Origin: VRUE01 sp035605695
GTDB lineage: Bacteria; Actinomycetota; Thermoleophilia; Solirubrobacterales; 70-9
Length of the DNA stretch: 64,000 nucleotides
Assembly: GCA_035605695.1 (NCBI GenBank)
Contig: DATNGZ010000017.1
Location: 18,140 to 82,139, forward strand
Direction: 5' to 3'
Position numbers and translations under genes: made by a program. This document shows, one piece after another, positions 15,684 through 24,738 of this stretch (within the stretch, counting starts at the first letter, position 1; each line of letters opens with the position of its first letter). The notes under the pieces were generated by a model. That model saw nothing but the letters and a program-made list of their open reading frames with translations. It was not told where the DNA came from and searched no databases.

Positions 15684-15799
15684 GAGCGCCGGGCACCGCT
15701 CCTGGGGCGCGGCGGTCTCTTTTTCGCACAGACCGCTCAGCAAGAGAAGGGACGCGCCCGGCGAAAAAGGCAGCGCCCCAGGAGCGGTGCCCGGCGCTC
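15684..15799. repeat. Long nested palindrome (rpmA-obgE gap)
   Basis: A perfect 27-bp outer stem (15684-15710 with 15773-15799; arm begins GAGCGCCGGGCACCGCTCCT) encloses about 60 bases. Within that is a second stem CTTTTTCGC (15719-15727) / GCGAAAAAG (15761-15769). The inner CTTTTTCG/CGAAAAAG stem resembles the core of the elements near maf and the M23 gene, although the surrounding sequence differs. It fills most of the gap between two co-directional genes. Confidence 0.9.
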
Positions 15800-15812
15800 C
15801 CCCCGCTGGTCC

Positions 15813-16067
15813 TTAAGAGTCCTGAAGAACGGAAATCGTCCGACCCTTGCGGGCCGATTTGAACTCGACGACCCCAGCGCGCTTGGCAAAGATCGTGTGA
15901 TCCCGGCCAAGTCCCGTTCCATCCCCAGGCCAGAACCGAGTCCCCCGCTGGCGCACGATGATCTCGCCGCCAGAGACCTTCTGACCCGCGAAGACCTTGA
16001 CCCCAAGCATGTTGGGGTTGGATTCGCGTCCGTTGCGGCTTGAGCCGAGTCCCTTCTTATGAGCCAT
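15813..16067 (-). CDS. rpmA: 50S ribosomal protein L27
   Basis: L27 lies near the peptidyl-transferase centre of the 50S subunit. The 84-residue sequence MAHKKGLGSSRNGRES... with GVKVFAGQKVSGGEIIVRQRGT and GRDHTIFAKRAGVVEF is characteristic and full length. It has no N-terminal leader of the Firmicutes type. The start overlaps the end of rplU by 11 bases. Confidence 0.98.
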   Translation of the reverse strand: MAHKKGLGSSRNGRESNPNMLGVKVFAGQKVSGGEIIVRQRGTRFWPGDGTGLGRDHTIFAKRAGVVEFKSARKGRTISVLQDS

Positions 16068-16629
16068 CGTCAGAATCCTTTTTAGCAGCCGGTTTTTTGG
16101 CGGCTGGTTTTTTGGCTTTGGCCGCAGGTTTTTTCTCGGCGGCTTTTTTCGCGGGAGCTTTTTTAGCAGCCGGTTTTTTCTCGGCTTCTTTTTTAGCCGC
16201 TGGTTTTTTCGCGGCGGCGGGTTTTTTCGCCGGCTCTTTTTTCTCAGTAGCCGGTTTCTCAGCAGCGGGTTTTTTCTCCGCCGGCTCCTCTTTTTTAGCC
16301 GCCGGCGGTTTCCGCGTCAGCAGTTTGACCTCGGTCACCTCGAGCTTGGTCAGCTCGGAGCGGTGGCCGGCGCGGCGGCGGTAGCCCTTCTTCGGCTTGT
16401 ATTTGAAGACCTTGATCTTCTCGCCGCGCAGGTGCTCGGTCACGGTCGCCTCGACCTTGACCTTCTCCAGCTCTTTGGCCTCCGCAAGGACCTCTGTATC
16501 GCGGAACATCACCGGGCGCAGGGCGACTTTGTCGCCCTCTTTCGCGCTCAGGCGATCGACGAGCAGGGACGTGCCCTTCTCGACCTTGTACTGCTTTCCA
16601 CCGCTCTCTATGACTGCGTACGTGTTCAT
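16057..16629 (-). CDS. rplU: 50S ribosomal protein L21 with long Lys/Ala/Pro tail
   Basis: Residues 1-103 are a normal bacterial L21 (MNTYAVIESGGKQYKVEKGT..., ending KVFKYKPKKGYRRRAGHRSELTKLEV). After it comes an extra tail of about 75 residues built from KKPAA-type repeats (for example AAKKPAAKKEAEKKPAAKKA), ending in DSDDGS. Typical L21 is about 103 residues, so the tail nearly doubles it. The tail resembles histone H1-like or HU-tail repeats seen in actinobacteria. Start and stop overlap its neighbours (ATGA with rng; 11 bases with rpmA). Confidence 0.96.
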   Translation of the reverse strand: MNTYAVIESGGKQYKVEKGTSLLVDRLSAKEGDKVALRPVMFRDTEVLAEAKELEKVKVEATVTEHLRGEKIKVFKYKPKKGYRRRAGHRSELTKLEVTEVKLLTRKPPAAKKEEPAEKKPAAEKPATEKKEPAKKPAAAKKPAAKKEAEKKPAAKKAPAKKAAEKKPAAKAKKPAAKKPAAKKDSDDGS

Positions 16630-18476
16630 TCGTCCTTGCCGCTCTGAGTGGAGCGCGACCGACCGCGACCGCCCCTGCGGCCGCGACGGCTACTGCGCGA
16701 GGGCGAGGATTCTAGCTGGGAGCCGTTCTCCTCGCCGCCTGCGGCACCGTTGGTCGCCTCGACCCCCGGCAGCGAGGCCACCGCGGCGGCCCGCTCGACC
16801 CGCTCGATCCGCACCAGTTTGCGCTCGCCGACGAAGCGACCGCCGCCCGTGACGCTGACGATGTAGGAGTCGACGCGGGCGATGGCGTCGTCGGCGTTGT
16901 ACATGTGCGGCTCGTCGATTTTGACCAGCACCTCCTCGCCGACCTTGAAGGGCAGCGCCCGCTCCTCGATCTCGGCCCGGCTGCCGGCCTCGATCAGGTC
17001 GAAGGTCGCGATCGGCAGCGCGTCGCCGCCTTCGAAATGGAACTGCTTGCCGGTCTCGGCCTCGAGCTCAGTCAGGCCGCTATCGGGATCGATCAGCTCC
17101 GCCGCGACCTTTGGGTGGACCCGGATCAGCAGCGCCTCGGCGTCCTTGGCGCCGGTGGCGATATCGGGCAGGCGACGCATCGCATCAAGCGCCACCGTCT
17201 CGGCCGAGAGCACGACGCCTTCGCCCTCGCAGGTGGGGCAGGGAGCGGTGAGGATCTCGCGCACGCCGTCGGTGACGTTCTGGCGGGTCATCTCGACCAG
17301 GCCGAGCGGCGAGACCTCGACCACGTAGCTCTTCGACTTATCGGTGTCGAGCGCTTTGCGCAGCGTTTTCAGCACTTTGTCGCGATTGCGGGCGCGGGCC
17401 ATATCGATGAAGTCGATGACGATGATGCCGCCGATGTCACGCAGCCGCAGCTGCCGCACGGCCTCATCGGCCGCCTCGGTGTTGACCCGGGTGATCGTCT
17501 CCTCGAGCCCACCTTTACCGCGGCCGGTGAAGCTGCCGCTGTTGACGTCGATCACGGTCAGCGCCTCGGTGTAGTCGATGATCAGGTAGCCGCCCGAGGA
17601 CAGGTCGACGCGGCGGCCCAGGGTCGACTGGATTTCCACGTCGATCCCCCAGCGTTCGAACAGCGGCGTCTTGCCCTCGTAGAGCTCGACCCCGTCAACC
17701 AGCTCCGGCGCGGTGCGCTGGAAGAAGCTGGTCACCCGTTCGTACTGCTTCGGCGAGTCGATGACCGCCTTCTCGAAGTCACTGAGGAAGACGTCGCGCA
17801 GGACCCGCACAGGCAGGTCGGCCTCTTGGAAGACGAGGTCCGGCGCCTTGGTCACCTCGGTGCGACGCTCGAGCACCTCGTTGAGCTTGTGCAGGTAGCC
17901 AATCTCACGCACGAAGTCGGCCTTTTTCGCCCCGTGGGCGGCGGTGCGGACGATCAGCCCGCCCGGGCCTTTGTAGGTTCGGTCGACCATCTTGCGCAGG
18001 CGGTCGCGCTCGGAGTCCGAGAGACGCCGGCTGACGCCGACGCCGCTGCCCTGCGCCGCGTAGACCAGGTAGCGGCCGGCGATCGAGGTGTTCATCGAGA
18101 GCCGCGCGCCCTTGGTCTTGAGCGGGTCCTTGACAACCTGGACGAGGATCTCCTGGCCGGGCTTGATCAGCTCGTCGATACGGCGGCCTTTGCCGGTGCC
18201 GCGGCCACGCTTCGGCGCCTGTTCGCCGTTGGGCAGGACGATCTCATCGACGTGCAGGAAGCCGTTGCGCTCAAGGCCGATGTCGACGAAGGCGGCCTCC
18301 ATGCCGGGCAGAACGTTGTCGACCTTGCCCTTGTAGATGTTGCCGACGATCGAGCGCCGGCCGCGTCGCTCGATGTAGAGCTCCGCTACGTCGCGATTGC
18401 CGCCTTTTGTTTTCGACTCGAGGACGGCCACGCGGGTCTCGCCACGATCGGCGGAGACCAAAATTGTCTTTTTCAT
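16626..18476 (-). CDS. rng: Ribonuclease E/G family endoribonuclease
   Basis: RNase E/G cleaves single-stranded RNA during rRNA maturation and mRNA decay. The 616-residue protein has an S1 domain (residues about 38-130, IVGNIYKGKVDNVLPGMEAAFVDIG) and the DNase I-like catalytic core with metal-binding Asp310 (VIDVNSGSF) and Asp355 (VIDFIDM). The Zn-link motif CPTC is at 413-416. A short basic, Arg/Gly/Ser-rich tail follows. It is the first gene of rng-rplU-rpmA-obgE. The stop overlaps the rplU start (ATGA). Confidence 0.95.
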   Translation of the reverse strand: MKKTILVSADRGETRVAVLESKTKGGNRDVAELYIERRGRRSIVGNIYKGKVDNVLPGMEAAFVDIGLERNGFLHVDEIVLPNGEQAPKRGRGTGKGRRIDELIKPGQEILVQVVKDPLKTKGARLSMNTSIAGRYLVYAAQGSGVGVSRRLSDSERDRLRKMVDRTYKGPGGLIVRTAAHGAKKADFVREIGYLHKLNEVLERRTEVTKAPDLVFQEADLPVRVLRDVFLSDFEKAVIDSPKQYERVTSFFQRTAPELVDGVELYEGKTPLFERWGIDVEIQSTLGRRVDLSSGGYLIIDYTEALTVIDVNSGSFTGRGKGGLEETITRVNTEAADEAVRQLRLRDIGGIIVIDFIDMARARNRDKVLKTLRKALDTDKSKSYVVEVSPLGLVEMTRQNVTDGVREILTAPCPTCEGEGVVLSAETVALDAMRRLPDIATGAKDAEALLIRVHPKVAAELIDPDSGLTELEAETGKQFHFEGGDALPIATFDLIEAGSRAEIEERALPFKVGEEVLVKIDEPHMYNADDAIARVDSYIVSVTGGGRFVGERKLVRIERVERAAAVASLPGVEATNGAAGGEENGSQLESSPSRSSRRGRRGGRGRSRSTQSGKDE

Positions 18477-18511
18477 TGATTTAGCTCAGTTCAGAGTAGG
18501 TACGCACGTCT

Positions 18512-18529
18512 GGCCCCCTTCTAGGGGTC
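18512..18529 (-). terminator. Short hairpin between rodA and rng
   Basis: GGCCCC-CTTCTA-GGGGTC (plus-strand reading) forms a small stem at the end of the rodA gene in the 50-bp gap before rng. There is no clear U-run, so it may be only a weak terminator or attenuator. Confidence 0.3.
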
Positions 18530-19724
18530 ACCAGGCGAACCTGCCTTTCTGGCTGAGTCGCGCTTGCATGTGAATGCTCTGAAGGACGCCGAGGGCGAGG
18601 AAGGTCGCCAGTACAGACGACCCCCCATAGCTCATCAGCGGCAGGGGTATCCCGGTGATCGGCATGATCCCGAGGTTCATCCCCACGTTTACGAAGACCT
18701 GGAAGAGCAGCATGGCGGCGATGCCACCTGCCACCAGGGTCCCGTAAGAGTTCTTCGAGAGAGTCACAATCCGCAGCGCCCGCCAGATCAGCAGGGCGTA
18801 TAGGGATAGGACCAACGCGGCGCCGACAAATCCATAGCGCTCACCGATCACCGCAAAGATGAAGTCGGTGTGCCGCTCAGGGACAAAGTCGAGCCGCGTT
18901 TGGGTGGCCCGATCGCCTCGGCCGGTCTTCTGACCGGAACCGATCGCGATCTTGGCCTGATTCTGCTGGTAGCCCGCGTCGCTTGGGTCAGCGCTGGGAT
19001 TCAGGAAAGAGGTGAGTCTCTCTGCCTGATAGCCCTTGAGGATCGGCGTCCCAACTGCGGGCGCCGCCACGAGGACGATCGCTGTCAATGCCACGAGGGC
19101 CGCGCCGATCACCGCGAAGTGCGTCCCACGGACGCCCCCCACGTACATCACGGCGAGGGTGATTGCCCCGAACACCAAAGCGGTGCCGAGGTCCGGCTGC
19201 AGGAATACGAGCGCAGCCGGTGCCAGGCCGAGGCAGAGGTAGCGCACCGTGCGCTGCCTCTCCGAACCGCTCCTGGCGCCATCGATGACGAACCCGGCTA
19301 GAGCAAGCACTAGCAAGAGCTTGCCGAGCTCAGATGGCTGAAAACTGAAAAAAGGAAGTTCAAAAGAGCGCCGTGAGCCGCGCGCCGCGAATCCGAAGAC
19401 GAAGACGAGCGAGATGCTGACGCAGAGGAAAGTATAGATGCCGACCCGCAGCTCGCGGAAGCGCGAGTAGTCGATGCGGGTGAGGAGGTACATGCCGACG
19501 ATGCCGAGGCCAGCGTAGATGCCCTGGCGGTCGGCGAAGTAATAGGGGTCGCCGGGCACGTCGTGCAGCGTCGCCTGGCTCAGGGTGAAGACGCTGAAGA
19601 CGGCGAGGGCGATGCCGGAGAGCGCCAGGGCGCCGTCCATGTAGGGCAGGCCGAGGCGCTCGGCGATGCCGGGATGAACCGCGAAGGGCTCGGGACGGCC
19701 CTGGCGGGCGCGGGTCGCGTACAT
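18528..19724 (-). CDS. rodA: Rod-shape SEDS peptidoglycan polymerase RodA
   Basis: RodA is a membrane glycosyltransferase that polymerises lipid II during side-wall growth, working with PBP2. The 398-residue protein has about ten predicted helices and SEDS motifs: FQPSELGKLLLVLALAGF, LQPDLGTALVFGAI, and the C-terminal GMNLGIMPITGIPLPLMSYGGSS. Its start overlaps the mrdA stop by one base (TGATG). It ends the mreB-mreC-mreD-mrdA-rodA cluster. Confidence 0.96.
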   Translation of the reverse strand: MYATRARQGRPEPFAVHPGIAERLGLPYMDGALALSGIALAVFSVFTLSQATLHDVPGDPYYFADRQGIYAGLGIVGMYLLTRIDYSRFRELRVGIYTFLCVSISLVFVFGFAARGSRRSFELPFFSFQPSELGKLLLVLALAGFVIDGARSGSERQRTVRYLCLGLAPAALVFLQPDLGTALVFGAITLAVMYVGGVRGTHFAVIGAALVALTAIVLVAAPAVGTPILKGYQAERLTSFLNPSADPSDAGYQQNQAKIAIGSGQKTGRGDRATQTRLDFVPERHTDFIFAVIGERYGFVGAALVLSLYALLIWRALRIVTLSKNSYGTLVAGGIAAMLLFQVFVNVGMNLGIMPITGIPLPLMSYGGSSVLATFLALGVLQSIHMQARLSQKGRFAW

Positions 19725-21556
19725 CAGCCTTTGCCTTCCGCAGAGTCCGCTTCCTTGGCGAGCCGGCCGGCGAAATACGCTTCGAGAATCTTCTTTGCCG
19801 CGGGCGCCGCCGCTTCAGCCCCGAAGCCACCTTCCTCCATCGTCACGAAGGTGACGATACGGGGATTCGGATAGGGAGCGAGGACGCCGTACCAAGACTG
19901 GTCCGCATGAGGCGGCCGCTGAGCAGTGCCGGTCTTGCCGGCAACTGGGATCGGGAAGTTGCCGAAGACGTCAAATGAGGTCCCGCCGCCATTCTGCGCG
20001 GCGTCGTGCAGGCCTTCCAGAATTGCGGCCCGGTACTCGGGGTCGATGCGAACGTGCCGGCGCGGCTTGGGGTCGAATTCCTTCAGCACCCGGCCGGCGG
20101 GGTCGTCGACCTCCTTGCCAACGTGCGGGGTGACGACGGTGCCGCCGTTGGCAAGCGTCGCGTAGGCGATCGCCATCTGCAGCGGGTTGGTCTGCAGATC
20201 GCCCTGCCCAGTGGCGAGCTGGACGTTGTCGCCGGCCGACCAGGGCCGATCGGTTTCGCCTTCCTTGTATAGCTGGTTGCGCCAGTGCTGCGAGGGCAGC
20301 AGGGTCTGGTCTTCGACCGGCAGGTCGATGCCGGTGGGCCGTCCGATGCCGAGCGCATGGGCCCAGTGCTGAAGCTCGCCGCTGTCCCACATGCGGTATC
20401 CGAGCGTGTAAAAGAAGACGTCGGAGGAGACTTCGAGCGCGGTGACGAGGCTGACCGCCCCATTGGCGGCTTCCCCCGCGTTTTTGAATTCCTGGCCGCC
20501 GATTTCCAGCACGCCGGGGTCGTCGATCACTTCGCCCAGTGACAGTTTGCCGCTTTCAAGGGCCGCAATCGCGGTTATGAGCTTGAAGGTGGAGCCTGTC
20601 GGGTAAAGGCCGGCGGTAGCCCGGTCGACCAGCGGCGCGGCCGGGTTGAGATAGGTTTCGTCGACCTGCTTCTGGGTCAGCGGCCGGGTGAAGAGGGCCG
20701 GTTCGAAGGTCGGAAACGAGCCGAGGCCGAGGATTTCGCCTGTGTGGACGTCCATCGCAATGAAGCCGCCGTACAGCCCCTGTTCCGCCATCGCTGCTTC
20801 GCCCGCCGCCTGCACTTTTTCGTCGATCGAGAGCTTGAGGCTGTCGCCCGGCGCCGGTGGCTTGGCGATCAGGTGGCCGTTTGGGGTCGGCTCGCCGAAG
20901 GCGTCGACCTGGACCTTGGTCAGGCCCGGCTGCCCCCGCAGGAAGCGATCGTAGGTGTCCTCGATCCCGCTTTGGCCAATCTCGTCGCCCGGCTGCAGGC
21001 CGCGAAAGCGCGACTCCTTCAATTGTTCTTTTTCGATCTCCCCAACGGTGCCGAGGATGTGCGCCGCCAGGCTCCCCTTCGGGTAGTCGCGGACGAAGAC
21101 CCGCTGGGTCTCGACCCCGGGGAAGCGGTCCTGGTTCTCCTGCAGGTAGTAAACGAGGAAGTGGCCCACATCGCGTCGCAGTGTCACCGGCGCTGCCGGG
21201 GCCAGCTTCAGCTCTTCGTGCATAGTTTTTCGCACGCGGCGCAGGGTGCTGTGGGTGAGGCCGGCCAACTGCGACAGCTCGGCCCGGCGCTCGACCGGAT
21301 CTTCGGGAAGTTTGCGCGGGTTGACCTGCAGCGCCAGGCTGGTGCGGTTGGCGACCAGGACCTTGCCGTTGCGGTCGAGGATCTCGCCACGCGGAGCACT
21401 GACGCGATAGGAGCGAGTGCGGTTGTTCTTCGCTTCGGCCAAGTACTTTTCGCCGTCGAGCACCTGCAGCAGCCAAAGGCGGAAGAAGAGAACCCCAAAG
21501 AGGACGACGGCGACTCCACCGAAGAGGGCTATACGCAGGGCCAGTCGGTTAGTCAT
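19724..21556 (-). CDS. mrdA: Penicillin-binding protein 2 (elongasome transpeptidase)
   Basis: This is a class B PBP that cross-links peptidoglycan with RodA. An N-terminal membrane helix (LALRIALFGGVAVVLFGVLFF) is followed by a dimerisation/pedestal domain. The transpeptidase domain has the active-site STFK (in GLYPTGSTFKLI), SSD in place of the usual SxN (EVSSDVFFY), and KTGT (VAGKTGTAQR). ATG 21556 (MTNRLALR) is favoured because it places the membrane helix at the N-terminus; the frame is open to 21589. It lies between mreD and rodA. Confidence 0.95.
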   Translation of the reverse strand: MTNRLALRIALFGGVAVVLFGVLFFRLWLLQVLDGEKYLAEAKNNRTRSYRVSAPRGEILDRNGKVLVANRTSLALQVNPRKLPEDPVERRAELSQLAGLTHSTLRRVRKTMHEELKLAPAAPVTLRRDVGHFLVYYLQENQDRFPGVETQRVFVRDYPKGSLAAHILGTVGEIEKEQLKESRFRGLQPGDEIGQSGIEDTYDRFLRGQPGLTKVQVDAFGEPTPNGHLIAKPPAPGDSLKLSIDEKVQAAGEAAMAEQGLYGGFIAMDVHTGEILGLGSFPTFEPALFTRPLTQKQVDETYLNPAAPLVDRATAGLYPTGSTFKLITAIAALESGKLSLGEVIDDPGVLEIGGQEFKNAGEAANGAVSLVTALEVSSDVFFYTLGYRMWDSGELQHWAHALGIGRPTGIDLPVEDQTLLPSQHWRNQLYKEGETDRPWSAGDNVQLATGQGDLQTNPLQMAIAYATLANGGTVVTPHVGKEVDDPAGRVLKEFDPKPRRHVRIDPEYRAAILEGLHDAAQNGGGTSFDVFGNFPIPVAGKTGTAQRPPHADQSWYGVLAPYPNPRIVTFVTMEEGGFGAEAAAPAAKKILEAYFAGRLAKEADSAEGKG

Positions 21557-21598
21557 CGCGGGGCCGCGCTCGTCGGAACGAAGATACATCGGCGCCGC

Positions 21599-22147
21599 CT
21601 AGGCCCCCAGCACTCTCGGAGCGCGGCGGCGCTGCAGCTTCGGCTCCTCGACCAGCGCGGGGCGAAGCAGGCGACGCACGCCGAGGTAGATCGGCCAGCC
21701 GAGAAAGAAGGCGTAGACGCTCTTCAGCAATAGGTCGCGAATTATCAAGGTGCTGAGCGGAGCGTCAATCCCAAAGAGGAGCTGGATCACGCCGTAGCCG
21801 AGCTCGGCGAGCAGGGTCAGGCCCATGCAGAGCAGGGCCGGGACGAGCGAGCTGTGGATCTCGAAGCGCTCGCGGAAGAGGCCAGCCAGGTACCCGGTGC
21901 CGAGCAGGACCAGCGAGCTGATCCCGAGCGCCTCGACCAGTAGGCAGTCGAGGAAGAAGCCGATCCAAAAGCCACTGACGGCGCCGGTCATGCTGCCGCC
22001 CAGCAGACCCAGACAGACGACCAGGGCGGGAAGGACGTCGGGGCTGACGTGGAAGAGTTCCACCCGGGAGAAGAAGGAGAGCTGCAAAAGCACCCCGAGC
22101 ATGCAGATCGCCACGATCCGGGCGACGATCTTCGGTGTCAGGATCAT
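21599..22147 (-). CDS. mreD: Rod-shape-determining protein MreD
   Basis: The 182-residue integral membrane protein has about five hydrophobic segments and a basic C-terminus, as expected for MreD. Sequence conservation in this family is low, so the call rests on topology, length and its position directly after mreC (ATGA overlap) and before mrdA. It helps couple cytoplasmic MreB to the wall synthases. Confidence 0.9.
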   Translation of the reverse strand: MILTPKIVARIVAICMLGVLLQLSFFSRVELFHVSPDVLPALVVCLGLLGGSMTGAVSGFWIGFFLDCLLVEALGISSLVLLGTGYLAGLFRERFEIHSSLVPALLCMGLTLLAELGYGVIQLLFGIDAPLSTLIIRDLLLKSVYAFFLGWPIYLGVRRLLRPALVEEPKLQRRRAPRVLGA

Positions 22148-22995
22148 CCTCGCGACCCTCCGGTCAGGACCTGCACGAGGTCGAGGTTGCGCAGGTCAGC
22201 GTAGGGCCGCACCTGCACCTGTTCCTTTGCCTCCTGTTCGACGATCGAGGCCTTTGTCACTTCTCCCAACGGTAGCCCGGGCGGGAACAGTGAGGCCAGT
22301 CCCTGGGCGCGCCAGCCCGCGGTAACGACGGTGAGGCCGCCGTGCACCCGCTTGGTCGAGTCGATGAAGTCGAGGATCAGGTCTTCGGGGCTGCCGACTT
22401 CCGGCTTGATCACGCCCTGCACCCCGGCCGGCAACACCTTGGCCGAGATCGCGCTTTCGTGGTCGGTGAGCAACATCACCTGTGAAGAACCCGGCTCGAC
22501 CGAGGCGATGCGGCCGACCACGCCGTCACCGCTGATCACCGGATCATCGACGTGGACACCGTCGCCGCTGCCAACGTCGATCGAGACGCTCGAGTGCCAG
22601 ACGGTCGGCGAGCGGACCGTGACGCGCCCGGTCACCTCCTTGTATGGCGAGGAGGCAAGCGCCGGGCCGCGATCAAGTTCAACCAGCTTGCGCAGCTGCT
22701 CGTTCTCGTTCAGCGCCTCCTGCCCGGCCACCGCCTGTGTCCTGGCCGTCACCAGCTCCGACTTGAGGCGGCTGTTTTCGCCGCGCGCGTCAAAGGTCTT
22801 GTCGAACCAGTCAACCAGGTCGCGGGCAGGCTTGAGGGCGCGATCGGAGACCGACTGAACCGGGCTGAAGATGGTGCTTACGCCGCGCTGCAGGCCGTTG
22901 GAGCCCTGCCCATAGGTAATCGTCAGCAGCACGAAGGAGCCGACGATCAGCAGGGCGAGCACCGCCCTACGGCGGCGTACTTGCTTTCGATACAC
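22144..22995 (-). CDS. mreC: Rod-shape-determining protein MreC
   Basis: MreC is a single-pass protein (helix at residues 12-32) with an extracytoplasmic coiled coil (about 70-105, GENSRLKSELVTARTQAVAGQEALNENEQL) and two beta-barrel subdomains (VTGRVTVRSPTVWHSSVSIDVGSGDGV, then VVGRIASVEPGSSQVMLLTD). It organises the elongation complex. The 283-residue length is normal. It is between mreB and mreD. Confidence 0.95.
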   Translation of the reverse strand: MYRKQVRRRRAVLALLIVGSFVLLTITYGQGSNGLQRGVSTIFSPVQSVSDRALKPARDLVDWFDKTFDARGENSRLKSELVTARTQAVAGQEALNENEQLRKLVELDRGPALASSPYKEVTGRVTVRSPTVWHSSVSIDVGSGDGVHVDDPVISGDGVVGRIASVEPGSSQVMLLTDHESAISAKVLPAGVQGVIKPEVGSPEDLILDFIDSTKRVHGGLTVVTAGWRAQGLASLFPPGLPLGEVTKASIVEQEAKEQVQVRPYADLRNLDLVQVLTGGSRG

Positions 22996-23033
22996 AGTGA
23001 AGACCTAAGTTTGGGGCTTGAGATGAAGGGGAG

Positions 23034-24083
23034 CTAAGCAAAGTGCCTGGCTCTCGAATTCTGCTTGCTGGCGCGATGCATGGTCTCGAACTCCTCGAGT
23101 GAGATGCCCGAGCCCACCGCCACGCATGTCAGCGGTGACTCTGCCAGTTGACAGGGCATCTGACACTCGTCGCGGAGGCGCTGTTCGAGTCCTTGCAGCA
23201 ACGCGCCGCCGCCGGCGAGGGTGATGCCGCGGTCCATGATGTCACCCGCCAGCTCCGGCGGGGTGCGGTCGAGGGTGTCCTTGACCGCCTCGACGATGTG
23301 GCCGACCGGTTCCTCGAGCGCTTTGCGGACCTCCTCGGAGCCGAGCGTGATCGTCTTCGGCAGGCCGGAGACGAGGTCGCGTCCGCGGATCTCGGAGCGC
23401 ACCTCCTCGGCCAGAGGCGAGGCGGAGCCGGCCTCGAGCTTGACCTCCTCTGCGGTCTGGGTGCCGATCGCCAACTTGTAGGCGTGCTTGCAGTGGTTGA
23501 CGATCGCCTCGTCGAGCTCGTCGCCGCCGACCCGGATCGATTGCGAGACGACGATGCCGCCGAGCGAGATCACCGCGACCTCGGTGGTGCCGCCGCCGAC
23601 GTCGACGACCATCGAGCCGGTCGGCTCGGCGACCGGCAATCCAGCGCCGATCGCCGCCGCCATCGGCTCCTCGATCAGGTAGGCCTGGCGGGCGCCGGCC
23701 GAGAGGCAGGCCTCCTCGACCGCCCGCTTCTCGACCCCGGTGACCCCGGAAGGCACGCAGACGACGACGCGAGGGTGGGCGAAGCGGTTGGAGTGCACCT
23801 GTTTGATGAAGTGGCGCAGCATCTGCTCGGTGACGTCGAAATCGGCGATCACGCCGTCCTTGAGCGGGCGGATCGCGGTGATGTTGCCGGGGGTCCGGCC
23901 CAGCATCCGCTTCGCCTCGACCCCAACCGCGTGGACCTGACCGGTGTGGGTGTCGATCGCCACAACCGAGGGCTCAGAGAGGACGATGCCGCGCCCGCGC
24001 ACGTAGACCAGCGTGTTGGCCGTACCGAGGTCGACAGCCATGTCGCGGCCGCCGAGCCCTCTGAGGTAGCTGAATACGCCCAT
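23034..24083 (-). CDS. mreB: Actin-like rod-shape protein MreB
   Basis: MreB polymerises into membrane-associated filaments that guide lateral wall synthesis. The ATPase motifs are clear: phosphate-1 AVDLGTANTLVYV, connect/phosphate-2 MVVDVGGGTTEVAVI and adenosine motif TLAGGGALLQGLEQRL. Start ATG 24083 (MGVFSYLRGLGGRDMAVDLGTANT) gives about 349 residues, the family length; a longer open frame upstream is not conserved. The N-terminal amphipathic segment (VFSYLRGL) may bind the membrane. It heads the mre-mrd-rodA cluster, implying a rod-shaped cell or side-wall growth. Confidence 0.96.
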   Translation of the reverse strand: MGVFSYLRGLGGRDMAVDLGTANTLVYVRGRGIVLSEPSVVAIDTHTGQVHAVGVEAKRMLGRTPGNITAIRPLKDGVIADFDVTEQMLRHFIKQVHSNRFAHPRVVVCVPSGVTGVEKRAVEEACLSAGARQAYLIEEPMAAAIGAGLPVAEPTGSMVVDVGGGTTEVAVISLGGIVVSQSIRVGGDELDEAIVNHCKHAYKLAIGTQTAEEVKLEAGSASPLAEEVRSEIRGRDLVSGLPKTITLGSEEVRKALEEPVGHIVEAVKDTLDRTPPELAGDIMDRGITLAGGGALLQGLEQRLRDECQMPCQLAESPLTCVAVGSGISLEEFETMHRASKQNSRARHFA

Positions 24084-24188
24084 GCTTGGACTTGCCGACT
24101 CCTGGAAATTCGCTGACTTTGCCGGGGAGAATCGCGGAACCTGCGCGGAAATCATCCCAAACGGGACAAATGCGCCGCTTATTTCGAC

Positions 24189-24737
24189 TCAGTCCTGGTC
24201 GAAAAGTTCCGGCGCGAGATCGAACAGCAGCCCGACCGGCAACCCGACCACGTTCGAGACGCTCCCCTCGAGCCGCTCCACCAGCGTCGAACCCAGGATC
24301 TGGATCGCATAGCCACCAGAGCGCCCTTCCCACTCGCCAAAGGCGACATAACGCTCCTTCTCGGCCTCACTCAACCGCTTGAAGACCACGGTCGTGCGCT
24401 CGAGCCCGCTGCGTTCCTCTCCGTCGGTGAGGACCACTAGTCCGCTCAGCACCTCGTGAGATCGCCCTGACATCCGGTCCAAATAGCTCCGAGCCTCAGC
24501 AGCGTCGGCAGGCTTGCCCAGCGCCTTGCCATCGAGCACCACGTCGGTGTCGCAAGCAATAACCAGGCCATCTCGCGCCACCGCTCGGGCCTTCCGCTTG
24601 GCGTTCTCGAGCACCTCGACGTTCGGGTCTCCCCCGTAGAGCTCATCGACGCCGGAGACGACAACCTCGAACTCGAGCCCAAGCTTCGCGAGAATCTCGC
24701 GCCTCTGCGGCGATCCGGATGCCAGCACCACGGTCAA
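24189..24737 (-). CDS. maf: Maf-like nucleotide pyrophosphatase
   Basis: Maf/YhdE enzymes hydrolyse non-canonical or modified nucleoside triphosphates (dTTP/UTP/m5-pyrimidine). The N-terminal signature TVVLASGSPQRREILAKLG and core ACDTDVVLDGKALGKP are intact. A TTG start at 24737 matches the conserved N-terminus and gives 182 residues. It directly abuts the arm of a long palindrome that fills the gap after ndk, and no Shine-Dalgarno sequence remains in that position. The GTG codons just inside are less likely starts. Confidence 0.92.
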   Translation of the reverse strand: MTVVLASGSPQRREILAKLGLEFEVVVSGVDELYGGDPNVEVLENAKRKARAVARDGLVIACDTDVVLDGKALGKPADAAEARSYLDRMSGRSHEVLSGLVVLTDGEERSGLERTTVVFKRLSEAEKERYVAFGEWEGRSGGYAIQILGSTLVERLEGSVSNVVGLPVGLLFDLAPELFDQD

Positions 24738-24738
24738 A

